From Piscirickettsiaceae bacterium (GTDB lineage: Bacteria > Pseudomonadota > Gammaproteobacteria > Thiomicrospirales > Thiomicrospiraceae), in assembly GCA_027019045.1 (NCBI GenBank), contig JALUXI010000245.1, positions 1 to 7,027 on the forward strand: a DNA stretch of 7,027 nucleotides, read 5' to 3'. Positions within the stretch are counted from its first letter, which is position 1. The number at the start of each line of letters is the position of its first letter. Below are positions 1-6,888 of the stretch, piece by piece. A model generated the notes under the pieces. The model searched no databases. It was not told the origin of the DNA and was given only the letters and a program-made list of their open reading frames with translations. The translations under genes were made by a program, and so were the position numbers.

Positions 1-417
1 CTCCAGCGCATCTCGAATCGCCATTTGTCGCACAAATGCTTGGTCTCCCAACGCCATATCTGCCTGTCCAACCACTTTAAGACACTGCATATTCGCTACC
101 CTTCCATTAGGCAAACGCTTCACAGGCTTTAAACGAGCAGATGATGCAAAAAAAGAAGCGGGAAGCTCACTTGTAGAGTTTTTAGGAGGTTGAGGGGGAT
201 GGGATTTTTTGGGATGAGCCAAAGGTTCTTCACCAGGCAGTACGACCTTATGAGGAATATTAGGATTTCTTTCATCCTGTGCTTTTGGTTTTCCTGTATG
301 AATCACCACTTCGGCCTCAGCCCAAGCAGAAGAAACCATCAAACACAGCGCCCACACAAAAACAGCCCTCAAAAACGAAGGCCGTTTTACGAACGAAAAG
401 AAACCACTATTTCCCAT
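1..417 (-). CDS. flgT: FlgT-like secreted flagellar assembly protein (N-terminal 139 residues, cut by window edge)
   Basis: The frame is open from an ATG at 417-415 to the left edge (139 codons), so only the N-terminus is visible. Residues 1-33 look like a Sec signal peptide: basic K11/R12 and R17, a hydrophobic core VFVWALCLMV, and a likely cleavage after SSAWA (33/34). There is no lipobox, so a soluble periplasmic protein is expected. Residues 37-105 are proline-, lysine- and serine-rich and look like a disordered linker. From about residue 112 the pattern VVGQADMALGD then AIRDALE resembles the start of the FlgT N-terminal domain (GQA..GD....A..AI.DAL). In Vibrio, FlgT forms the H ring around the LP ring of sodium-driven polar motors. 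The ATG overlaps the cheV stop (TAATG), implying translational coupling. FlgT or a relative of the LPP20/FlgP/FlgO type is the main ambiguity, because the diagnostic C-terminal part lies outside the window. The long linker is unusual for FlgT. Confidence 0.62.
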   Translation of the reverse strand, partial: MGNSGFFSFVKRPSFLRAVFVWALCLMVSSAWAEAEVVIHTGKPKAQDERNPNIPHKVVLPGEEPLAHPKKSHPPQPPKNSTSELPASFFASSARLKPVKRLPNGRVANMQCLKVVGQADMALGDQAFVRQMAIRDALE

Positions 418-1418
418 TACTCACATGCCAACTGCTCTTGTGCCGCATCTTCTCGTTCTTGACGCACTCGCTGAATATCATCAATACGGTCAACTACGAT
501 TTGTGCCAATACATCAGGCTGCCATTTAGAAATAAACTTATCTGCTCCCACTTTAGCGGTTAAGCTTTCATTAAAGCCTCCACTCAAGGAAGAACTCAAC
601 AGCACATACAAGTCAGCCAAACGAGGGTCTTTACGAATATTGGATGCCAAGGTATACCCATCCATTTCAGGCATCTCAATATCAGAAATCACCATTAAGA
701 TACGCTCTGACGGTTTAGCGGCATAACCCTTCTCATAATCATCTGCCATTTTTCTGAGCATCTCCCAAGCTTCACGACCATTCATCGCCATTTTGACTTG
801 AATACCCAGTTTTTCTAAAATACCTTTCAACTGATTACGCGCTACACTAGAATCATCCGCGATCACCGCCATCATATCCAGTCCCTTAGTCTTATCCTTC
901 ACTTTTTCAAGGAACTCTGGCTGAATCTCATTATCGATACCGGCAATTTCTGCCAGCACTTTTTCAACATCCACAATCTCCACAATCTCATCATTGACGC
1001 GGGTCACCCCTGTCAAATAATTTACATTATGAAAAGTTTCTGGCGGCGGCATAATATCTTCCCACTTCATATGCACAATGCGATCCACCTCTTCTACCAA
1101 GAAACCCTGGATGGTGCGGTTAAACTCTGTCACAATCGTCAAAGTATTTTCAACCGTCTCCAAAGGGATCGGCTCCATATCCAAAGACTTAGCCAAATCA
1201 ATCATCGGCATAGTCTGACCACGAATATCAGAAACCCCAACAATGCGATCATCTGCTTTAGGGACAGGAGAAATAGGAGGCGTCTGAATCACCTCTCGCA
1301 CCTTAAAGACATTTATTCCAAATAGCTGAGGTCCATGAATCCGAAACAGCAAAAGCTCCATTCGGTTCATCCCTGCAAGTGAAGTACGCTGATCGACGCC
1401 TTTTAAAAAACTAGACAT
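417..1418 (-). CDS. cheV: CheV chemotaxis coupling protein (CheW domain plus receiver domain)
   Basis: CheV couples chemoreceptors to the CheA kinase like CheW, and its phosphorylatable receiver tunes that coupling. From the ATG at 1418 the protein has 333 residues, the usual CheV length. An in-frame GTG at 1427 would add three residues, but the Shine-Dalgarno AGGG lies at 1430-1427 with eight bases to the ATG and would overlap the GTG. The family also normally begins MS..L..VDQRT, so I chose the ATG. Counting from it, the CheW-like domain covers roughly residues 15-165 (ELLLFRIHG, VREVIQTP, VSDIRGQTMPMIDL, GFLVEEVDRI). The receiver covers roughly 182-320, with acidic pair D188/D189 in AVIADDS, phosphoacceptor D246 in VISDIEMPEMDGY, a serine run S275-S277 at the Thr/Ser switch position, and invariant K298 in DKFISK. 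All phosphorylation residues are present. It is divergent from flgA and coupled to the downstream FlgT-like gene by a one-base overlap. Confidence 0.95.
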   Translation of the reverse strand: MSSFLKGVDQRTSLAGMNRMELLLFRIHGPQLFGINVFKVREVIQTPPISPVPKADDRIVGVSDIRGQTMPMIDLAKSLDMEPIPLETVENTLTIVTEFNRTIQGFLVEEVDRIVHMKWEDIMPPPETFHNVNYLTGVTRVNDEIVEIVDVEKVLAEIAGIDNEIQPEFLEKVKDKTKGLDMMAVIADDSSVARNQLKGILEKLGIQVKMAMNGREAWEMLRKMADDYEKGYAAKPSERILMVISDIEMPEMDGYTLASNIRKDPRLADLYVLLSSSLSGGFNESLTAKVGADKFISKWQPDVLAQIVVDRIDDIQRVRQEREDAAQEQLACE

Positions 1419-1426
1419 ATTTGCCA

Positions 1427-1430
1427 CCCT
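1427..1430 (-). promoter_or_regulatory. Shine-Dalgarno site of cheV
   Basis: On the minus strand AGGG is followed by eight bases (TGGCAAAT) and then the ATG at 1418. This spacing supports the ATG over the upstream GTG at 1427, which would fall inside the ribosome binding site. Confidence 0.7.
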
Positions 1431-1467
1431 GTTTACTATATTATGTTAATCATACGGATTAAACGAT

Positions 1468-1496
1468 TTGACTCATTATAAAGAATGCGTTAAACA
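1468..1496 (+). promoter_or_regulatory. weak candidate promoter for flgA
   Basis: TTGACT at 1468-1473 is a good -35 match. Exactly 17 bases later is TAAACA (1491-1496), a poor -10 (3 of 6 matches to TATAAT). The next gene on this strand is flgA at 1533. No sigma-54 (TGGC...TGC) or sigma-28 motif is visible in the gap, so this is the best but weak candidate. It overlaps the -10 proposed for cheV on the other strand. Confidence 0.25.
1475..1480 (-). promoter_or_regulatory. candidate sigma-70 -10 element for cheV
   Basis: The minus strand reads a perfect TATAAT about 57 bases upstream of the cheV ATG. No convincing -35 hexamer sits 16-18 bases before it, and I see no sigma-28 or sigma-54 motif on this strand of the gap. 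If used, it would give a leader of roughly 50 nt. Confidence 0.3.
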
Positions 1497-1532
1497 ATAT
1501 CATCACAATAAAGATAGCGCTAACGAATCACA

Positions 1533-2354
1533 ATGAACTTTATAAAACGAATGCAAACTTCATGCCATTACAAACTAAAATCTAAAAAAACACTTCCGTT
1601 TTTTTACAAAAACGAACAATCAAAAATATTGCTAGGCATCACCTTAACTATTTTTAGCCTATTTCCCTTCTTTCCCCTCTCGTCTTATGCCAACCCTCTA
1701 GCATACTCTAAACCTCCTACTGAAGATTTTGATCACCTCCAACAGAAACTTCATCAACTTTACCTTAAAAAAGCACATCAACAAGGTATGCGATCCGTCA
1801 CCATCCATATTAAAAAAAACAGCTCCTTTGACAAACTCCCAAAGTGCCAAACATCCATCCAGTTTGAAGACCGTCTGCTAAGACGCCAATCTCGTCTCGT
1901 AGGTCGCCACACCATCAAAGTCAGCTGCCCAACACCAAAATGGAAAACCTACATCAGTTTAAATATCTCTGGCACAGTTCCTGCTATCGTTTCCACCCAA
2001 GGGATTATGAAAAACATAACCATCACCCCCAATATGGTTAAACAGGTATGGCAAGATGCACAGAAGGCTCGACAACAAAGACTCGTTTCCCTTAAAACAG
2101 TCATAGGAATGCGAGCTAAACGCCCTATTCCACCCAATAAAGTTTTGACCATTAAGGATATTGTGCCACCCTATCTTGTAACAAAGCATAATGAAGTGAC
2201 AATAGAAACCCGTATTGGCACCATCACTATTCGCACCAAAGGCATTGCAGAAAAAGATGGCATACAAGGAGAACAGATTCCAGTGAAAAACAAAAAATCC
2301 GGCAAAGTGATTAAAGCGATTGTCACAGGGCGAGATCTTGTAGAAGTGCCATGA
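1533..2354 (+). CDS. flgA: FlgA, periplasmic chaperone for flagellar P-ring formation
   Basis: FlgA is exported and helps FlgI assemble into the P ring around the flagellar rod. The protein has 273 residues. A hydrophobic segment at about 32-53 (ILLGITLTIF...LSSYA) looks like a signal peptide core with cleavage near SSYA/NP (53/54). C105 and C132 sit where FlgA proteins usually carry a conserved cysteine pair, the second followed by a W (KVSCPTPKW). The C-terminal SAF-like part is typical: VIGMRAKRPIPPNKVLTIKDI (about 190-210), then PPYLVTKHNEVTIE, GIAEKDGIQGEQIPVKNKKSGK and a final VTGRDLVEVP. The start is uncertain: ATG 1533 gives an unusually long 31-residue n-region, ATG 1551 (M7) is an alternative, neither has a recognisable Shine-Dalgarno site, and an in-frame stop at 1521 rules out anything upstream. 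It is divergent from cheV and followed by a 179-bp gap before flgM. Confidence 0.93.
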   Translation: MNFIKRMQTSCHYKLKSKKTLPFFYKNEQSKILLGITLTIFSLFPFFPLSSYANPLAYSKPPTEDFDHLQQKLHQLYLKKAHQQGMRSVTIHIKKNSSFDKLPKCQTSIQFEDRLLRRQSRLVGRHTIKVSCPTPKWKTYISLNISGTVPAIVSTQGIMKNITITPNMVKQVWQDAQKARQQRLVSLKTVIGMRAKRPIPPNKVLTIKDIVPPYLVTKHNEVTIETRIGTITIRTKGIAEKDGIQGEQIPVKNKKSGKVIKAIVTGRDLVEVP

Positions 2355-2432
2355 CAAAAATTAACCTCCTCCATCATAAAATGGGTAAAATATCCGCCAG
2401 AGCAAGCGTGAATGTTTTTTACAATTTTTTTC

Positions 2433-2458
2433 TAAAGTCTAGTGACTTTGGCCGATAA
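2433..2458 (+). promoter_or_regulatory. sigma-28 (FliA) class promoter of flgM
   Basis: TAAAGTCT (2433-2440), a 10-bp spacer and GCCGATAA (2451-2458) closely match the sigma-28 consensus TAAAGTTT-N11-GCCGATAA. The -10 is perfect, the -35 has one mismatch, and the spacer is one base shorter than consensus. Transcription should start around 2465, giving a leader of about 70 nt before flgM. Placing flgM under the sigma factor it inhibits is the known flagellar feedback arrangement. Confidence 0.85.
2434..2449. repeat. 6-bp inverted repeat inside the flgM promoter
   Basis: AAAGTC (2434-2439) and GACTTT (2444-2449) are exact reverse complements separated by TAGT. The repeat covers the -35 and the spacer up to one base before the -10. 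It could be an operator, or a by-product of the -35 sequence itself. Confidence 0.4.
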
Positions 2459-2482
2459 AGATACTGAAGGAAGTAAAAAAGC

Positions 2483-2519
2483 GACCTAAGCGATTGATTC
2501 CATTTCAGCAAAATAGGTC
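2483..2519 (+). repeat. possible stem in the flgM leader
   Basis: GACCTA (2483-2488) can pair exactly with TAGGTC (2514-2519) across a 25-nt loop, ending six bases before the flgM Shine-Dalgarno GAGG (2525-2528). The stem is short and the loop long, so a role in translation control is only a possibility. Confidence 0.2.
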
Positions 2520-2533
2520 AAAGTGAGGCAAAA

Positions 2534-2884
2534 ATGAATATAAAAAATATACCCAACCAACCCAATATCAACACTGTACAAAATGATGCTCCCAAAAGAG
2601 CAGAAGTGCAGAAAATGCAAAACGCAGCAACACAACCTGCAAAAACAGCAACCGAACAAAGTAAAACTGTCGCCACACAAAGCGGGGACAAAGTCACTTT
2701 GACTGCGACCACACAGCAAGCTAAAGGGCTAGAAAAAAAGGCTGAAGATGCCAAAGTGGATAACAGCGAAAAAATCAAAGCCTTGAAACTCGCCATTGAA
2801 AAAGGCGAATACAAAGTGGACGCTGATGCAGTCGCTAAAAAACTGATCCAAACAGAACTTGCTTTTCAAAAAGCAGGGGCGTAA
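2534..2884 (+). CDS. flgM: FlgM, anti-sigma-28 factor
   Basis: FlgM binds FliA (sigma-28) and blocks late flagellar genes until it is secreted through the finished hook-basal body. The 116-residue protein has the family layout: an N-terminal half rich in Q, T, A and N with no predicted fold, the short motif DKVTLTATT at 52-60, and a C-terminal sigma-binding helical region VDNSEKIKALKLAIEKGEY (75-93) followed by VDADAVAKKLIQTEL. It is somewhat longer than the roughly 100 residues typical of FlgM. A GAGG (2525-2528) five bases before the ATG supports the start. It lies downstream of a sigma-28 class promoter, and flgN starts 14 bp after its stop, so the two are presumably cotranscribed. Confidence 0.93.
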   Translation: MNIKNIPNQPNINTVQNDAPKRAEVQKMQNAATQPAKTATEQSKTVATQSGDKVTLTATTQQAKGLEKKAEDAKVDNSEKIKALKLAIEKGEYKVDADAVAKKLIQTELAFQKAGA

Positions 2885-2898
2885 CTAGACTTTAAAGT

Positions 2899-3417
2899 AT
2901 GAATCCAAATCACAGCGCTTTAGACCTAACCACAGAAGAAGCGATTGCCTCAACGCTAACAAGGTTAGTTAAAGCGCTGTCTTTATTTTCAGACCTACTT
3001 CAGCAAGAACAGCATGCCTTAATACAATTTAAACCAGATTCAATTGAAACACTCACCCAACTCACACAAAAAAAAGCGGACACTGCTTCCGAGATAGAAA
3101 CACTCTATCAAACACTTGCCAAAGAACTCTCTTCTGCCTCACTCACCCAATCATCTGATGTCATTGATTTTATCGAGCTTTCTAAAAACAGTCATTTATC
3201 AGACAGTCTAAAACAAACATTTAACCAAGCTCACCAACTGATTATCGACAACCACCAAGCCAACCTTAGAAATGGCATGCTGATCCAATCTTTAAGCACA
3301 TTAAATCAACACGCACTCCTTGCCCTTAAAGGGCAAAATGAAAGCTTTAGTGAATACAATGCTCACGGTAAAAAACAACCCTCCTCCACCCCAAATACGC
3401 CGCTAGGCAAAGCATAA
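2899..3417 (+). CDS. flgN: FlgN, export chaperone for hook-filament junction proteins
   Basis: FlgN is a cytoplasmic chaperone that keeps FlgK and FlgL export-competent and brings them to the flagellar export gate. The 172-residue protein is almost entirely helical and coiled-coil-like: long amphipathic stretches at about 13-80 (LTRLVKALSLFSDLLQQEQHAL, then TLTQLTQKKADTASEIETLYQTL) and 100-145. The family signature appears at 118-129 (N-x-QANLRNGMLI, compare N..NG.LI in other FlgN proteins). The last 20 residues are polar, as expected for the flexible substrate-binding tail. Overall similarity is low, as usual for FlgN, so position directly behind flgM carries weight. Only a weak purine stretch (AAAG) precedes the ATG, suggesting translational dependence on flgM 14 bp upstream. 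Confidence 0.87.
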   Translation: MNPNHSALDLTTEEAIASTLTRLVKALSLFSDLLQQEQHALIQFKPDSIETLTQLTQKKADTASEIETLYQTLAKELSSASLTQSSDVIDFIELSKNSHLSDSLKQTFNQAHQLIIDNHQANLRNGMLIQSLSTLNQHALLALKGQNESFSEYNAHGKKQPSSTPNTPLGKA

Positions 3418-3418
3418 C

Positions 3419-3427
3419 TGGTATAAT
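3419..3427 (+). promoter_or_regulatory. extended -10 promoter of the PilZ gene
   Basis: TGGTATAAT combines the extended TGn motif with a perfect TATAAT (3422-3427). No -35 is evident, which is acceptable for an extended -10. It begins right after the flgN stop and would give a leader of about 45 nt, so the PilZ gene can probably be transcribed independently of sigma-28. Confidence 0.6.
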
Positions 3428-3479
3428 TCCTGCTTAAAACCACATGTAAAGCTAAATTCAAACACAAGGGACATAAATA

Positions 3480-4061
3480 ATGGGACAACAGCACCGTAAT
3501 TTCTTTCGCTTAGATGTCATGCTACCCTGTAACTACCGGGTTTTAACAAAAGAGGAAGCCGAAAAAATCCCCTTACCCGATCAACCTAGCCCTGAATTTA
3601 TAGAGCAACATTTCCTTTCTAACTTACAACAACTTAACGAGCAAATCTCAGACCTCCTTGTCAAGATCAATAACAAAAATGCCCTACTAGGTAGCATCTT
3701 TAATGCCTTAAACGCTAAAATTAATTTTGCTCTTGAAAGCATTGATTCTAAACATCTTGTCAATACCATGCCAATGCGTATGGTCAATGTCAGCGGAAAC
3801 GGGATTGCCATTCAAATTGATGAACCTATCACCAAAGAACATGTAGTTGATATTCTTATCCAGCCACTCGAAGATGAAGAGCCTATCCTCGTGCGTTGCG
3901 ATGTGGTCAATATCAAACAACAGCCTAGTTGTGACAACTGCTTCTGGGTTGCTCTCAAATTCCAATACATTTCTGAAGATGACCGTCGTAAGCTCATCTA
4001 TTTTCTTCAACAAAAAGAGATTGAAGCCGCCACAAAAGAACGCGAACAACAAAAACGCTAA
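3480..4061 (+). CDS. PilZ-domain protein with a long helical insertion, probable c-di-GMP effector of motility
   Basis: The 193-residue cytoplasmic protein carries both PilZ c-di-GMP motifs. RxxxR is R6-NFF-R10, in HRNFFRLDVMLPCNYRV, close to the usual start of the PilZ barrel. NxSxxG is N103-VSGNG-108, preceded by MRMV and followed by IAIQIDEPI, with further beta-type sequence at about 120-160. In ordinary PilZ domains these motifs are about 25-30 residues apart; here about 90 residues intervene, mostly amphipathic helix at 35-92 (EFIEQHFLSNLQQLNEQISDLLV onward). The C-terminus (165-193) is a charged helix. It occupies the place of flgZ, the YcgR-family brake downstream of flgMN in Pseudomonas, but has no YcgR-type N-terminal domain. 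Tetrameric PilZ proteins with helical insertions are known from Xanthomonas, so oligomerisation is plausible. An AAGGGA (3466-3471) eight bases before the ATG supports the start. The PilZ assignment is firm; the motility role is inferred from position. Confidence 0.88.
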   Translation: MGQQHRNFFRLDVMLPCNYRVLTKEEAEKIPLPDQPSPEFIEQHFLSNLQQLNEQISDLLVKINNKNALLGSIFNALNAKINFALESIDSKHLVNTMPMRMVNVSGNGIAIQIDEPITKEHVVDILIQPLEDEEPILVRCDVVNIKQQPSCDNCFWVALKFQYISEDDRRKLIYFLQQKEIEAATKEREQQKR

Positions 4062-4102
4062 CCACAATACAATCACAACTCATTTAAAGTAACACAGATT
4101 GT

Positions 4103-4131
4103 AACTGCTCAGATTAAGAATCAGGGCAGTT
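4103..4131 (+). terminator. terminator-like hairpin after the PilZ gene
   Basis: AACTGCTC (4103-4110) pairs with GGGCAGTT (4124-4131) with one G-U pair. After an A-A mismatch, GATT pairs with AATC around an AAG loop. The stem is good but is followed only by TTATC rather than a run of T, so termination would be weak. It separates the flagellar block from metG. Confidence 0.4.
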
Positions 4132-4173
4132 TATCACCCCCTACAACATAACCCCCTTCCATAGAAAATATTG

Positions 4174-4179
4174 TATAAT
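4174..4179 (+). promoter_or_regulatory. -10 element of the metG promoter
   Basis: A perfect TATAAT lies 34 bases before the metG ATG, in the context TTGTATAATTCTCGGCTTA. No clear -35 is present at 16-18 bases. The sequence around it closely resembles the promoter before the PilZ gene. The expected leader is about 28 nt. Confidence 0.5.
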
Positions 4180-4213
4180 TCTCGGCTTACTATTTTGGTC
4201 AGGAACAACATAC

Positions 4214-6289
<2,076 letters not shown>

Positions 6290-6315
6290 CACACTGACAC
6301 GATAAGGAACCCCTC

Positions 6316-6888
6316 ATGGAATATGTCTTAATTATTATCAGTACCGTTTTAGTCAATAACTTTGTGCTGGTTAAATTTTTAGGTCTCTGTCCCTTTATGG
6401 GGGTTTCCAAAAAAACTGATGTGGCCATGGGGATGGGATTGGCGACCACTTTTGTGCTCACCCTTTCTGCCGTATTAAGTTACCTCATTTACACCTACCT
6501 CCTCGTCCCTTTTGGTTTGGAATACCTCAAAACCATCGCCTTTATTGTCGCCATTGCCACGGTCGTCGGTTTTACTGAAATGGCCATCCATAAAACCAGC
6601 CCAGTACTTTACCAAGTACTTGGTATTTACCTGCCTTTGATTACCACCAACTGTGCCGTACTTGGTGTCGCCCTACTCAATGTCGGAGAACAAAATAATT
6701 TCCTTGAATCCGCTTTTTATGGATTTGGGGCAGCCATTGGCTTCTCTTTAGCACTGATTCTTTTCGCTTCTATCCGAGAACGCGTCGAACATGCCGATGT
6801 CCCCACACCTTTTAAAGGTGCCCCCATCGCCTTGATTACCGCAGGCCTCATGTCAATCGCCTTTATGGGCTTTGGTGGACTGGTCTAA
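6316..6888 (+). CDS. rsxA: RsxA/RnfA, integral membrane subunit of the Rsx/Rnf electron transport complex
   Basis: RsxA is a core inner-membrane subunit of the Rnf/Rsx complex, which moves electrons between NADH and ferredoxin coupled to ion flow; in E. coli the complex also keeps SoxR reduced. The 190-residue protein has about six hydrophobic segments and strongly conserved stretches: VLVNNFVLVKFLGLCPFMGV (11-30), SPVLYQVLGIYLPLITTNCA (95-114) and ALITAGLMSIAFMGFGGLV (172-190). C25 and C113 are the family's conserved membrane cysteines, thought to hold an iron-sulfur centre with RnfE. AAGGA (6304-6308) seven bases before the ATG supports the start. The stop overlaps the rsxB start by one base (TAATG). 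RsxA and RsxE are paralogues, but the sequence and the position just before rsxB favour RsxA. No separate promoter is evident in the 26-bp gap after metG. Confidence 0.96.
   Translation: MEYVLIIISTVLVNNFVLVKFLGLCPFMGVSKKTDVAMGMGLATTFVLTLSAVLSYLIYTYLLVPFGLEYLKTIAFIVAIATVVGFTEMAIHKTSPVLYQVLGIYLPLITTNCAVLGVALLNVGEQNNFLESAFYGFGAAIGFSLALILFASIRERVEHADVPTPFKGAPIALITAGLMSIAFMGFGGLV
6610..6625. repeat. 16-bp perfect palindrome within rsxA
   Basis: TACCAAGTACTTGGTA is its own reverse complement. It lies in the codons for the conserved YQVLG segment of RsxA, so coding constraint largely explains it. GTACTTGGT occurs again at 6658-6666 in the codons for AVLG. Confidence 0.5.

Larger units (their letters stand above)
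1446..1500. repeat. small inverted and direct repeats in the cheV/flgA divergent region
   Basis: TTAATC (1446-1451) and GATTAA (1457-1462) form an exact 6-bp inverted repeat around a 5-bp spacer. TTAAACGATTT (1459-1469) recurs as TTAAACAATAT (1490-1500), 9 of 11 bases identical, with starts 31 bp apart or about three helical turns. Both sets lie among the candidate promoter elements and could be operator sites. In such AT-rich DNA they could also be chance. Confidence 0.3.

Noticed and set aside
190..462. Plus-strand open frame of 90 codons antisense to the FlgT-like gene
   Set aside because: The minus-strand frame has a signal peptide, a family-like domain and a coupled start; the plus-strand product is low-complexity and resembles nothing.
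1959..2377. Antisense frames over flgA (132 and 68 codons)
   Set aside because: They mirror the FlgA coding frame and show no domain, start signal or context of their own.
2411..2432. T runs after flgA as a possible terminator
   Set aside because: No GC-rich hairpin precedes them; the upstream inverted matches are only about 3 bp.
3437..3470. TAAAGC upstream of the PilZ gene as a possible sigma-28 -35
   Set aside because: No GCCGATAA-like -10 follows at suitable spacing; the TGGTATAAT element explains transcription better.
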